From positions 3,792,822 through 3,856,821 of the forward strand of contig NC_135570.1 in the NCBI RefSeq assembly GCF_964340395.1: a stretch of DNA of 64,000 nucleotides, written 5' to 3'. Each line of letters begins with the position of its first letter. The stretch's first letter is position 1. Below are positions 28,355 through 39,899 of the stretch, piece after piece. The notes under the pieces are model-generated. The model made no database searches. It had not been told where the DNA came from and saw nothing but the letters and a program-made list of their open reading frames with translations. Source of the stretch: Glandiceps talaboti. Lineage: Eukaryota; Hemichordata; Enteropneusta; Spengelidae. The position numbers and the translations under genes were made by a program.

Positions 28355-28600
28355 ATTTAAAGGTAGCCAGCCAACCACCTGACATAAATTGACCAATGAT
28401 ATACAAGAACATTTAATGAATAGATTAATATACCATATAAGGTCATCAGATTCTGTGAAAGTCACAGAAGGACTACCTTGTAAGGTATTGACCAACCACC
28501 TGACATCAAATAACCAATGATATACAACAACACCTAATGAATAAATTAACATCCGTATTAGGTCATCATAGTCTGTGATGGTCACAGTCTGATTAAAATC
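28355..28600. repeat. Direct repeat of about 130 bp, 2 copies, third partial at 29020-29100
   Basis: CCAACCACCTGACAT, then ACCAATGATATACAA, then TTAATGAATA, then AGGTCATCA and GTCACAG occur in the same order at about 28370-28480 and 28490-28590. A degenerate third block with GTCACAGCAGGGTAACC lies at 29036-29100. Confidence 0.8.
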
Positions 28601-30179
28601 TGATGTAGCATACACGGCGCATTTTTTTTTCCTGCTAGGGTTACTGTTGTTTGTTCTTCAGTGCGCACTCATAACACTCTGACACAATACCATAGGTTTT
28701 CCTGAACCCAATCTCGTACTCAGAATCCGTCTTACAGTATAACACCCTGTGTTCAAAATTGAAAGAAAGAGATCAATAATGATGACATTGTTGTCTGCAC
28801 TCTGACTGTGCTTGACCTCTCCAAGCAGAGTGGCTCTGTAGTACTATACCTATATGTTTGGCGTATTACATGAGTGAATTGACTGCACTCTCGTGTGGCA
28901 TCGGAAGACCTATGATATTGTGTCAGATGTAATAGTATGTAACGAGTGCTCACACAAGAACAAATGACAGTAAACGTAACAGACAAAAAGAAATTGCACC
29001 ATGTACACTACATTGGATTTTTATCAGAATGTGAAGGTCACAGCAGGGTAACCTTATAAGGTTAACCAATCAACCAGCTGACAACCATCACAAATGACTA
29101 AACTGTAGGTATTTTTTTCAAATTATGAGCCTAATAGATCGGAGGAAATGTCTTTGTTTATGTAGGTAGTGGAAATAAAATAAGATATGTAAATGTAATT
29201 TCGGGACTGTTGGATCCCACTTCATTAAGTGATTCTTACTTTAAATTTCAAATAAATGTCTTTTATAAACTTCAAAATGTTTTCTGATTGAGCACTATTG
29301 TTATTGGTAAATTATGTATCTGGTGGAAAGGTAATGTAATTTTTAGCACAACTTAACTGATAAGGTTCAGGAGAGCTATAGGCATGGTGCTGTGTCTGTG
29401 TGTATGTCTATGGTGTGTGTTGGGATGACTTAAATTCTAAAACTGCCAGACCATTACTTTTCATGTCTAGTTGAGAAATTGTTAAAATGAAAATAATTGC
29501 AACAGAGATGTACATTTTGGGTCAAAAAAACTCAAATTCCAAAACTGCAGGGCACTCAGTGAGATTGGGCTGAAATTTGGTGGGAATGTTCTTACGTGTA
29601 TTTAGATTAAGATTTGTTCATGACAAGATGATCCCATCAGTGATATGCAAATTACGCCTTGGTTTTTTCGTAAAACAACTTATCATTTCAAAACAACTGA
29701 GCAGATAGCACCGAAATTTAATGGGGGCATCTGGTACCGGGTATGTGTAGATGAAGGTTTATTACTCACAACACAATAATATGCATTTTAGGTCTAAAAT
29801 TCTCAATTTTCATAATAAAACATCTTCAAATAGCATGGTGAATGGGGTTGAAAGTTGGTGGGGATGTTTCTGGAGGTGTTATTCTGCAGTTAAGATATTT
29901 TTACACTACTGGCTCTACCAACCATGATGATACACATTACTATCCCAGAATCAACCCAGCAACATACCATACTCTGGATGATGATTGTGGGATAGTGTAC
30001 TGAGTCAGTATTTCAGATCGGTAGCTAGTTCAAGCTGTTTGAAATTGTGTGGCATGCCGTGATGCCGCGCCCTAACACATCACTCACCCTAGACACTTTC
30101 ATTGAATAATTTCCCATCGCAGATATATATTAACGTCACTGTCTGCTATGAGACAATTTGTGTCCATGCCAAAGACTTC
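28601..30179. other. No gene seen; degenerate repeated blocks
   Basis: Contains diverged blocks such as GGCTGAAATTTGGTGGGAAT (29568-29587), CACCGAAATTTAATGGGGG and GGTTGAAAGTTGGTGGGGAT, spaced about 130-140 bp apart, probably an old retroelement fragment or tandem repeat. A copy of GAGAGCTATAGGCATGGT (29372) recurs near 32288. No coding similarity recognised. Confidence 0.4.
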
Positions 30180-30455
30180 CACTGATCAATGAATGAAGAC
30201 CAAGATTTAATCCAGTATTTCATGGCTGTTGCACATATTGTAGGTGATATAAAAATCATGAAATGACTCTCCAGATCAAAAAGTTTATGAAAATGCCTTT
30301 ATTTGCTGCAGTGGCTTTCACCTTAAGTTAGAGGGCACTAAGCAGCTGAATTCTAATGTTTGTGATGTGAAAGACGAAAAAGATTTTCTAGAATGCAAAG
30401 TTTATGAAAATGCCTTTATTTGCTGCAGTGGCATTCTCCTTTATAAAAGGCACAA
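30180..30455. mobile_element. Foldback MITE family 2, right-arm fragments
   Basis: AAGTTTATGAAAATGCCTTT with ATTTGCTGCAGTGGC occurs at 30281-30315 and again at 30399-30433. The first ends TTTCACC next to TTAA (30323-30326). These are right halves of family 2, partly duplicated in tandem. Confidence 0.65.
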
Positions 30456-30763
30456 AACAGCTGAAATCTACACCGGGTTTAATACTTAAGGGTGAACAAG
30501 GTATGAAAAGCTGTGCAATCTGTGACGTGTAAGGTACGTCGTGCTGCTTTGCTCTCACCAGTCTGGTGTGAACGACATGCATTTAGAACAACGCCCTCTG
30601 TGTTAGATATCGGTCAGTGTCTCGTGTGAACGGCATGCATTTGTATTTTGTTACCGTTTTGGGAAACTCAAACCTTGATTAATAGGTATATCACTTGGCC
30701 ACTTTTACATTGTAATATGCATTCAGTAATAACTTCCATGTATGATCAGACCATCCATGGAGT

Positions 30764-30934
30764 TAGCTGCAATAATTATAGCGTCTTGTTGCGGTTTTGT
30801 TTTTTTTTCGTCTGTTTTGGTGACTTTTTAAGTTTTAGTGTTTAACCCGCACCTAACACTAAAACTTAAAAAGTCACCAAAACAGACGAAAAAAAACACA
30901 AAACCGCAACAAGACGCTACAATTATTGCAGCTA
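30764..30934. mobile_element. Foldback element with 9-bp target duplications (Mutator-like?)
   Basis: A 171-bp almost perfect palindrome. The left arm starts TAGCTGCAATAATTATAGCG and the right arm ends CGCTACAATTATTGCAGCTA; the arms are about 80 bp each around a centre of about 10 bp (CCCGCACC). Identical 9-bp repeats CCATGGAGT flank it (30755-30763, 30935-30943). Long inverted repeats with 9-bp target duplications are the hallmark of Mutator-like elements. It lies 230 bp upstream of the MAD2-like first exon. High arm identity suggests recent activity. Confidence 0.8.
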
Positions 30935-31084
30935 CCATGGAGTTAGAAACATAGTATTCAGTTCTTTATTACGCTACACACAGACAGTGTGGTATGGTAC
31001 ACATTTTGAAGGGGAAAAATGATGTCATATGATGTTTTTTCCAGTGTGCGTGAATTTTGACACACATGGAGGGTCCTTTGAAAT

Positions 31085-31173
31085 GAACCAATGAAAATTG
31101 TGCGATAGTGATGTCACATGTGTCACTATAGCCAATCAGAGAATGCACGGATACAGGTCAGACACACAAAAAA
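31085..31173 (+). promoter_or_regulatory. Putative MAD2 promoter: CCAAT boxes and CRE-like site
   Basis: AACCAATGA at 31087-31095 and GCCAATCAGAG at 31131-31141 are CCAAT boxes. GTGATGTCACAT between them resembles a CRE half-palindrome. No TATA box is seen. Paired CCAAT boxes just upstream of the start are common in cell-cycle genes, and the block sits immediately before an ATG in good context. Confidence 0.45.
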
Positions 31174-31249
31174 ATGGCGGCTACGAAGCAAGCCACGAGA
31201 AACAGTATTACTTTGAAAGGTTCAGCCGAAACGGTGGCCGAGTTTTTTC
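31174..31249 (+). CDS. MAD2L1: MAD2-like spindle checkpoint protein, first exon only
   Basis: ATG followed by 25 codons and one extra base, ending at a consensus donor (C|GTAAGT at 31250). The peptide ends NSITLKGSAETVAEFF, matching the start of the MAD2 HORMA domain (human has GITLRGSAEIVAEFF at the same place, also ending at the first intron). MAD2 binds MAD1 and CDC20 and inhibits the anaphase-promoting complex until kinetochores attach. No exon 2 was found in the following 18 kb on this strand. Two C-terminal MAD2 exons lie on the minus strand at 49190-49854. This may be the true exon 1 separated by rearrangement or misassembly, or the relic of a second copy. The intact CCAAT-bearing upstream region argues that this is a genuine first exon. 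Confidence 0.85.
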
Positions 31250-31254
31250 GTAAG

Positions 31255-32084
31255 TAGTTTATATATGAAGTTATCATGTTTAGTGTGCTAAACTTCTGAA
31301 ATGTGTACTGTACGCGTTACAGAACAGGTTGTATCGTCACATGTTATGCACTGCTGCATACTGTGCATGCACAGGCATTTGTTTCCCGAAGTTAAGATTT
31401 AAGAAGTGTCTTCTTTCGCAGTGAGTGAACCTGCGCGATCACAGAAACAAGTGTAATTTTACCCCTTTCGTTGGTTATGTACGTCAATATTAACGATATT
31501 ATCGACATTATATTGTAATCTGATAGAAATATTCTGAGACATAACTCGGGAAACAAATGCCTGTGTGTGCATGCTACTCGGGCCTGATGTTACAGACGGT
31601 GCACGAGTCTATATTACTCTGTTTAAAACACCGTGGTATTTTACCCCTTTCATAAATTATCAACCAAATATGTCAATATTATCGACATTTTATTGTATTC
31701 TTAAACATATCTCGGCAAGCAAGTGTCTGTGGTACTGGACTCCATTCTGACATTTATCCCTGTCTTGCATGGAGCCCTTTGAAGTTGGAATGGAGGTAAG
31801 AAGAGTCCTTCCTACCTCTAGCTAACGTCATCCATGCTATGTATTTATATCCATGGTTCCTCCAAAACTGAGGAATGGTAAGGGGCATTACTCAAATATC
31901 TTGCAAACATTCAAAGTATAAAACTCACCTGTATACCTATGATGGAGCATATCTTCGTGGTGAAAAGTTTGCAAATTTTCTTACGGCTTCACAACAACAA
32001 TAATAATATATAACAGTATATAAGTTATAACATTTTATGAGGCAGGTGACAGCCATGAAGATGTGTTTCTGCCTTAATATCTCT
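31255..32084. other. No further exon found
   Basis: Expected to hold MAD2 exon 2 or CDK11 N-lobe exons if either gene were whole. I could not find the conserved MAD2 seat region or the kinase glycine loop. Contains a small duplicated segment (TCAATATTAACGATATTATC near 31486 and TCAATATTATCGACATTTTA near 31672). Confidence 0.4.
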
Positions 32085-32178
32085 TTGTAGAAAGAGAGAG
32101 ACAGAGACAGAACAAGAGAGAAAGAGAGAGAGACAGAGAACAAGAGAGGGAGAGAGAGAGACAGACAGAGAGAGAGGA
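32085..32178. repeat. (GA)n-rich imperfect repeat
   Basis: AGAGAGACAGAGA-type purine run, imperfect. Minus-strand Ser/Leu-rich frames across it are artefacts. Confidence 0.9.
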
Positions 32179-32381
32179 TGTCTGTGTGTTTTGGGAAAAG
32201 GGAGGAGATGACTAAAATGTCTCAAGTGTGGCAAGATGTGGGGGGTTACTCATTTTGTTAGCACAACTGAATTAACAAAATTCAGTAGTGCTATAGGCAT
32301 GGTACGGTATTTAGCCCCCATCTCAAAAAATGTTGCCACTTTCAGTGAATATTAGCCATTACTAGGGCTTTAAAATTGTGA

Positions 32382-32385
32382 AGTG

Positions 32386-32424
<39 letters not shown>

Positions 32425-32480
32425 ATGTGTGTGTATGTATGTGTGTGTATGTATGTATTTGTGTGTGTGTGTATGTATGT
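32382..32480. repeat. (GT)n/(GTAT)n compound microsatellite
   Basis: GTGTGT followed by GTATGTAT runs. The His/Thr-rich minus-strand frames (HTYIHTYI-type) are artefacts. Confidence 0.95.
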
Positions 32481-32639
32481 ATGTATGCATGCATATATAT
32501 TTGACACATGGTATGTATGTAGGAATGCAAAGTAATGAGTAGAACAGTTCTGATGATATGACATAGAACGAAACACAGCAAGTTCTAATGAACGGTCAAA
32601 TACATGAAGAAAGATCTAAAAATCATGCGCATCGTATGT

Positions 32640-33035
32640 ATGTGAATTGAATTGAATTGAATTGTTTATTCACCAGATATAAAACAGGATAACATTTTTA
32701 CGTACATTTCAAAAAGGAGGTTGATTGGATAATATATCTGGTGAGGGCCACAGAAATAGTTCGATCTGAACTAGTCTAGTCTGTGACCTGTGACCCTGAC
32801 AAAATAAATATAGAAGAAAAAAATACAAGTGTGTAACTGGGCAACAAAAAGTAAGAAAAGAAAGGGATATCTACAAATACGAAACAATAATTGTACAAAA
32901 TATTTACATGTCTCAATAATTTAAATAAAATTTATACTAATAAGAAAAAAAAATACATGTCATGTGTTTTCTATGAATTACTCAGGTGAGCCTTTAAAAT
33001 TAATTTGAATCTATTCCTATCAGCGATGTCTTTAA
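32640..33035 (-). mobile_element. 3' end of a truncated non-LTR retrotransposon, minus strand
   Basis: Read on the minus strand: a short open end coding RFKLILKAHLSNS then stop, an AT-rich 3' UTR with GGCCCTCACCAGATATA, then AATAAACAATTCAATTCAAT (32643-32672 reversed), a polyadenylation-like hexamer and an ATTCA-type tail. This is the usual look of a LINE 3' end with most of the element lost. It is a different family from the element at 36290-39899, which has an ATT tail. Confidence 0.65.
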
Positions 33036-33036
33036 T

Positions 33037-33037
33037 G

Positions 33038-33072
<35 letters not shown>

Positions 33073-33075
33073 GTG
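33037..33075. repeat. (GT)n/(GTAT)n microsatellite
   Basis: Short GT run with GTAT units, about 140 bp upstream of the first recognisable CDK11 exon. Confidence 0.9.
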
Positions 33076-33215
33076 TTTGTAAGTATTATCATGCATGTAC
33101 GCATGTTTGTCTTTGAGTGTGTTTGTACAATAAACAAATACCTACAAGTTGGGAAACACAGGATTCAACAATTTTCACCCCAGGGTATTAATTCACATTT
33201 CTACTTCCTCAACAG

Positions 33216-34322
33216 GAGATACGTCGGTAGTAACATGGATAAGATTTATATACTATGGACTATGTAGAACATGACTTGAAACTATGAAACAACCATTCAC
33301 ATTGGGTAAGTGAACAGGAATGATATGAGAGTAAATACATTGGAAGTTATGGAGTTGAGGGCCATTGTGTCGATATAGGTCCGTGCCAAATTATAGCATC
33401 CATCATGGAAGACGTGACGTTTTTTTGGTACCATTATACCTTGCACGGGCGAGGTGCAATAAAAAATATGGAATATTTACTCTGGTCATTCTACGTCATG
33501 ACAATGCACATCTATATTAATATGCCACGACAACGCATGTCTAAAGAGTTGAGGGCAGTTGTGTCGATATAGGCCTTTGTCAAAGTTATCATGGCATCCA
33601 TCATGGAAGACGTTTTTATGTACCATTATACCATGCATGAATGAAGTTCAATAAAAAATATGGAATATTTACTCTTGTCATTCTTCATCATGACAATGCA
33701 CATCTATGTCACGACAATGGCTGTCATCAGTTCTGCTGTGTTTGAAATATGAGTCAAAACACTAAAAATTGCCATTTCTTTCCCCGATTTCTTTTTGATA
33801 TTTACTGGCAATGGTATAATTCCCCAAATTCTTTTCTTCATTCACCATGAAAATACTCGTGACCTAAGGGTTGTCACTACTCATCCAGCGACTTGTAGTG
33901 ACATGGGTCTCTTGAGTCACTCATATTTCCTTTGATGAACAAAGAAAAATATTGGGGAATAATATCAAAATATTTACAGTTTCACATTGTCCTTTTCCCG
34001 TCACTTCTTTTGTTCAACTTTGTTTCAGAAACAAAAATTTTAGCAGTACTGTGTTCATGCATATATTGATATTATCTTTGATATCCATGTAGGTGAAGTG
34101 AAATGTCTTCTACGTCAGTTACTACAGGCTGTACGTCATCTCCATGACAATTGGATACTTCATCGTGATCTGAAGACCTCTAACCTGTTGCTAAGTCATA
34201 AAGGTGTTCTCAAAGTGGGTGATTTTGGACTAGCTAGGGAGTATGTCAGTATGGTTCCCCTTTCAAACAGTACACGCCTATAGTAGTGACACTATGCTCC
34301 TGAACTACTGCTCAGTGCAAAG
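33216..34322 (+). pseudogene. CDK11: CDK11 (PITSLRE kinase) exons with frame-breaking deletions
   Basis: Two exons with intact splice sites. Exon 33216-33305 (acceptor AACAG, donor GTAAG) encodes VGSNMDKIYI, then YVEHDLK and MKQPFTLG, but only across three frames: compared with the CDK11 family it lacks about 2 bases before VGSN, about 1 base after KIYI and a short stretch after HDLK. Exon 34093-34322 encodes [20 protein letters not shown], the catalytic loop [14 protein letters not shown] and the DFGLARE motif, then breaks frame before QYTPIVVTL and again where WYRAPELL should stand (about 8 bases missing). The HRD and DFG residues are present. CDK11 pairs with cyclin L and acts in transcription and splicing. 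The phase between the two exons still matches (G|GT). No glycine-rich loop exon was found upstream. Sequencing indels are possible, but the other genes here are free of them. Confidence 0.85.
33361..33725. repeat. Direct repeat of about 180 bp, 2 copies
   Basis: TTGAGGGC, then GTTGTGTCGATATAGG, CATCCATCATGGAAGACG, GTACCATTATACC, AATAAAAAATATGGAATATT and CATGACAATGCACATCTAT occur in order at 33355-33530 and 33547-33705, in the intron between the two broken CDK11 exons. Confidence 0.85.
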
Positions 34323-35757
34323 GTAAGGAGGAGATTCATTCTACATACTAGTATGGAAATCAGGCTATAGGCAAATTCAAATATACTCAATGTAAAACTA
34401 TTGTTGATACATGTGCTAAATTACATAAGTCAGTGGAGGTTACATACCTGAGGACTTGCCAGTAGGGACTGTGGACTGTCTGATTGTGTTGGGTAACATT
34501 CAGAGTGCAGACCTGAGTTCTTCTTTAGATGTAACAGTTCATTGAAACAATTTATTTATGCAAGTTCATAGGAAAAGGTTGTATTTTTTAAAGTGACCAT
34601 AGGTTGCATATCTGAGGGCTGCCAATAACTACATATAATACTGTCAACGTGGACAACTTGGACTTTGCAAACAGTAAGAATCAAAAACTCAAAAATGACT
34701 GGTGACTATTGCCATTGCTAAGGTCAAAATAAAATGAACAGCGCCCCCACGTATCCATTCATGTTTATCTTTTGTTTTCATGTCTGGTTATAAAGTGACT
34801 GATGTTCAAAAGCCCATTACAATATTTTGTGTTCAAATTATGGTGTCTTCACAGGTGTGATATGAGCATAAAACATGGCCTGAATATTCCTGATGGATGT
34901 TTTTAGCTCCGCTGTCAGCGAAAATCTGAAAGCGTAGCTTTAGGTATAGGTTGTATAGAGTATAGAAAGTAGAGTGAATCATAGGTGTCCGTCAAACTTT
35001 TATATTTTCATTATCTACTCCGAAAGTGACAGTCGGAATTCTTCGATATTTGGTGTGCATGTTCCCTGGGGGGAGGCTATTCAGATTTGTTCATGCCAAG
35101 TTGATCTGTGCCATTTTCAATTTTTTATGATTTTTTTTCATAAAATGTCATTTTCATCATCTCCTTGAAAACTTCTTGTCAGATTGCTTTGATATCTGGT
35201 GTGTTGATGTGCAGGGGGTAGCTTACTTAGATTTGTTAATTTCAAGTCAGCACGTCTTCTTTTCTATTTTTTATGATTTTTTTTTTTGTAAATTAAAAAA
35301 AAAAATGAATATGTTAATGAGCATTATGACTGCCGCCATATTGGAAATCAGTCCGCGAGACTTTAGGTAAACTGTAACTTTTCAAAAGACACTATTGACG
35401 TCAAACAAGCAATGTAATATGTGCTGTAGTCTTAATTCTACGCATTGTGTGCCCAAATGACAAATATTTGTTCGAAACAGGGTTGTAAACTTCAAATCCA
35501 AATTCTCCACCCTCCTACAGAATGGTTCATTCCAATATACACACCTCACGATCAAGTGAGCTCTATGAGCATGCCTGAACTGAAGTGTATGGGAAGATTT
35601 TTGACAGAGTCAGTCGTCAATAAAAACGATAATACTCTTTCTAAAATTATCACATTTTGAAAGGGAAAGTACTTTGTGGTTCATTTATGGAGTTTTGTTT
35701 TTGTACGATCAATCTTGGTGGCAAAATCACAGCATCAAAATTACCGATGTGGTAGTT
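34323..35757. other. No exon found; expected CDK11 C-lobe exons absent
   Basis: The part of the kinase after the APE motif (DMWSVGC region and following helices) should lie between 34322 and 40587 but is not seen in any frame. The stretch holds a diverged direct repeat: a block with TTGATATCTGGTGTG (35187-35201) resembles one with TCGATATTTGGTGTG (35043-35057). Confidence 0.45.
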
Positions 35758-36252
35758 CCGTACGGCAACAATCTCAAGTACCCGGATGCACGAGGGACTA
35801 ACCCGGAAGCAAGTCGTTGCCAGCCATACGTTACAGTGGTAACATCGTCCGAGAAATCGCTGCGTTCAGAGTGTCATTATTCACAGAATTGTTTTTTTCG
35901 AGTGAAAACCCGTCTTGAATTGTATAACTCTAACAAATGAAGACATGTCAAGTTATATTTTGAAAGTTGTATCGCTAGTTTGAGACGATTTCCTCATGTA
36001 CTATCGAGGCTTGGACCTTACTCCAGTTCAGCGGAAAGTTTAGCCAGTCCGATAATTCTTTCTGGTTTAGTTTACAGCACTTTTGATCACACAGATTTTG
36101 TTTTTGTGATGAAAAGAAATTTAAAAAAAGATCCCTTCAACCATTTCGTTGTGTTTTCTTTATGAAAGGTAATCATACATGAACGAGTGTTACCACTGTA
36201 ACGTATGGCTGAGAATGACTCTCTTCCGGGTACTTGGGATTGTCATCGTACA
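35758..36252. repeat. Inverted repeat pair at the left edge of the retrotransposon
   Basis: CAGCCATACGTTACAGTGGT plus AAC (35821-35843) is perfectly inverted at 36189-36211. Similarity continues outward: CAAGTACCCGGA at 35774-35785 faces the reverse complement of CCGGGTACTTGG at 36227-36238, out to about 35758 and 36252. The arms enclose about 345 bp, as in a foldback MITE. The right arm lies just before the coding part of the LINE. Confidence 0.75.
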
Positions 36253-37210
36253 GAAACTAAGATGGCGATTAATACATTTCTTCCCTATATATATCTACTA
36301 CATTGACTCTGAGATAGAAATCCCTAACTACAGCTACTTTCATTCATATAGAAAGAAAAAACATAAAAACGCTCGTGCACACTCTGGTGGAGTGGCATTC
36401 TATTACAAAAGCATATATAAACATTGTATAAGGCAAATGGAAAGCAGCTGTGAGGACTTTATTTGGACCCGTCTTGATAAAAACATGTTTGATCTAGACG
36501 AAAATATTTTTGTTTGTAGTCTGTATATGAGTCCTCAAGGCTCCAGCATCTTCAAATGGAAAGACACAAATTTGTATCAGCTACTAGAAAAAGATGTTAT
36601 AAAATATTCTAAGTTAGGACAGATCATCCTGACAGGTGATTTCAATGCCCGTACTAAAATGGATAATGATACGGTGATTCATCCAAACCTGAACTACTAC
36701 TCATCAGCAGCTTCCATAGACTTTAAACCAAGACAGTCACAAGACATTACAAAAAAAACCCATTATGGTGAATTACTTCTTGATCTATGTATCTCCTCAG
36801 AAATTGTAATTCTAAATGGCCGTTGCCCCGGTGACTCTATGGGTAAATTTACATGTCACCAAACAAAAGGGAGTAGTACAGTAGATTATACCATTGTCAG
36901 TCATAGTCTGTTCAATAGGATTGGTGTTTTCAGTGTTCAGCCACTGAACCTGGTTTTATCTGATCATTGCCAAATGTTATTTACATTGCAGACTAACATA
37001 CTACAAGATGATAAAGTTACACCTAATTCTACAGCAGATGACTTGAATAACTATTGTCAATCCAACTTTTCATACATATGGCATACAAACTCAAAATATT
37101 ATTTCTACAACGCATTACAGAGCCAGGAGGTAATAGTACTGGCTAAGAACTTTGAGGGAGAACATTTTGATAATTCTAAAAAGTCAGTTGATCAGGCTGG
37201 CATTATGTTA

Positions 37211-37300
37211 TCAGACAGCTGATAAAAGCCTAAAAAAACGCTTCTTTAAAAAACGGAAAAAAAAAAGAGGAAGAAAACCAGAAAGCAAACATGGTACACA
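37211..37300 (+). other. Frameshifted segment of the LINE ORF
   Basis: Between the endonuclease and RT frames, an A-rich stretch reads lysine/arginine-rich in one frame and WYTKKLSCMKKE in another, the latter continuing straight into the RT frame. Two small indels in A homopolymers explain this better than two separate genes. Confidence 0.7.
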
Positions 37301-38486
37301 AAAAAACTTTCTTGTATGAAAAAGGAGATACACAATCTTTCCACTAAACTGAGCACAGACCCATTTAATCATCAACTGAGAAATAGTTGTTATGAACAAA
37401 AGAAAAATTACAAGAAGGCTGTGAAAAAAAAGAAACAAGAATTTAAAAATGAAATATTGTCTAAACTAGAAAACCTGAGTGATTCACATCCCGATGGGTA
37501 CTGGAAACTTATTAAGAACTTAAGAGTGCCACAAGAGGGTAAGACATGTAATGGAGAAATTGTTGAGAAAGAAAAACTGTTTGAGCATTTCAAAAGTCTC
37601 AGTTCAAACAAGGTAAAACTTACTTCAGATACCACCTATGTTAGTAAAAATAACAGGCTAGAAAATATAGCTGATTCCATAGAATTAGATAAGCCAATCT
37701 CTCAGCTTGAAATTCAAAAAACAATAAGTACACTCAAGCACAAAAAATCACCCGGAATAGATAACATAACCAATGAAATGATCACAGCCAGTAGAAACGT
37801 TCTCATTACACACATTCAAAAACTGTTCAATCTAATTCTCGAAAGTGGCCATTTTCCTAGATGCTGGGATATGGGTATAATTACACCTATCTACAAAAAG
37901 GGGGACAAGACAGACCCTGGTAACTATCGTGGCATCACACTTTTAAATTGTTTGAGTAAATTATTCACCTCAGTCCTGAAACAGAGACTGGTTGAATTTA
38001 ACGACAAAAATGAGATTATAATTAAAGAACAGGTTGGCTTTTTACCGAAATTCAGTACTAGTGATCACATATTCGTACTAAACCAGTTAATTACAAAATA
38101 CCGAAGTAAAGATAAATACATTTTTGCTTGCTTTATAGACCTGAAAAAAGCCTTTGACTCAATTTGGCATGAAGGGTTTTTCCACAAATTGGTACTCAAT
38201 GGCATCACAGGACGTTTCTATAAAGTAATCAAAGCTATCTATTCAAACGCAACTGGATGTGTTAAGACAATAAATGGTCTGACCCACCAATTTCCAATAC
38301 AGAGAGGTATTAGACAAGGGGATGGCCTCAGCCCCCTACTATTTAATATCTATGTAAATGATATAAAAAGACAAATTGATATGTCAAACAATGACCCACC
38401 AACTCTCCTAACTAGCAGGCTGTCTTGCTTACTATATGCTGACGATTTAATGTTACTATCGGAATCAAATACTGGTCTACAAAATG

Positions 38487-38520
38487 CCCTCAATGCAGTC
38501 GAACCCTCAATGCAGTCAAA
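38487..38520 (+). repeat. 17-bp tandem duplication that breaks the RT frame
   Basis: CCCTCAATGCAGTCGAA is followed at once by CCCTCAATGCAGTCAAA. Removing one unit would join the YADD frame to the downstream frame (FCERWHLDINIAKSK), so this duplication is the lesion. Confidence 0.85.
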
Positions 38521-39899
38521 ATCTTCTGTGAAAGATGGCACTTAGATATAAATATTGCCAAATCAAAGATCATGATTTTCAATAAGTCAGGAAAATGTTT
38601 GAAGAAATTTAAATTCTACATAAACAAGCAAGTACTAGACTGCGTTCCCTCCTACACATACCTTGGAATAAAACTGAGCACCTCAGGGAAACTACACAGG
38701 GCACAAGATGACCTAAGATATAGAGCACTGAAGGCACTGTTTAAACTAAAACAAGACCTGTTTTTAGAAACAACTATCCCCATCAAATTACATCTTAAAT
38801 TATTTGATGCAGTGGTGAAGCCCATTCTCCTATACTGCAGTGAGGTTTGGTCACATGAAAACATTAACCAGTCTCAAAACCTAATGAAATTTTCAACTCC
38901 CATGGAAAAACTACACATAAAGTTCTGCAAATTCCTACTAAATGTGAACTGTAAAGCTTCCAATACAGCTTGCCTTATGGAACTAGGCCGCTATCCCCTA
39001 CTAGTATCTGGCCTGACACAAATGTTCAAATATTGGCTAAAGATCTCACAGAAAGCAGAAAATACCCTAACTAAGGAAGCTTACTGTCTGAGTAAAAATC
39101 TGGAGTCCAGTGGAATACAATCATGGGCCACAGGAATGAAGCAAACACTAAAACTCTTGAGTATGGATAAGGTCTGGACAGTTGAACCAAACCATTCTAA
39201 CAGTGAAAACCTAATAGCTATATTTAAAGAAAAGTTGAAGTTGCTTCTTCACAAAAATATAATGGACACAATGAAGGACAACAAGGACAAACAATATAAA
39301 AATAAATTACGTACATATAGACAAATTAAAACGGATACGAACTTTGAAAACTATTTAGAAGACATTAAAAACCCACAATACAGATCAGCAATGACAAAAC
39401 TTAGAATTAGTGTACATATTTTACATATAGAAACTGGAAGATACACAAACACCACCTTATCAAGCAGGACATGCCCTGTATGTAAACAAGGTGAAATAGA
39501 AGACGAGGAGCATTTCTTATTACGCTGTACAGGATATCAAAATGAAAGGAAAGAACTCTTTAACAAGTTAAATATATATTCTGGTTCAAGCATGGATAAT
39601 CTCATAAAGATTCTCAAAATAAAAGACACAAATAAACTAGTTGAAATAAGTACATTTATTCAACAAGGATTCAAAATTCGAGAACACCACTTGAACAAAA
39701 ATATACCAGCTGCCTCGTGATATACATTTGACAATTACATTTACATGTATATGTTGATTTTCACATTATGAAATTACTCTGTTTTTTGTGTATGGTCAAT
39801 ATAAGCATTTTCTTTTTTACTTTATTGTACTATACTGATATCTAAAATGATAGATAAGGTTTGCAATAAAGTTTATTATTATTATTATTATTATTATTA

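Larger units (their letters stand above)
36290..39899 (+). mobile_element. Non-LTR retrotransposon (LINE): endonuclease and reverse transcriptase, broken frame
   Basis: About 3.6 kb. The endonuclease part (36290-37222) shows SGGVAFYYK, LTGDFNAR, ILNGR, STVDYT and LSDHC of the exonuclease-endonuclease-phosphatase fold, but its N-terminal start is missing (5' truncation). The reverse transcriptase (37316-38545) shows KSPGIDNI, YKKGDKTDPGNYRGI, FIDLKKAFDSI, QRGIRQGDGLSP and the catalytic YADD. 38572-39720 continues with the thumb and a C-terminal zinc-finger-like CPVCKQ..HFLLRC. Frames are broken by shifts around 37210-37290 (A-rich) and by a 17-bp tandem duplication at 38487-38520; otherwise it reads as one polyprotein. 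The 3' end has AATAAA at 39865-39870 and an (ATT)n tail to 39899. It sits between CDK11 exons on the same strand. The clade cannot be assigned by eye. Confidence 0.95.

Noticed and set aside
30648-30845. 65-codon plus frame
   Set aside because: It overlaps the left arm of the 171-bp foldback element and is not conserved coding sequence.
36179-36290. Upstream methionine at 36179 as start of the retrotransposon ORF
   Set aside because: The first about 37 codons overlap the arm of an inverted repeat and have no endonuclease similarity; the recognisable domain begins later, so the ORF start is fortuitous.
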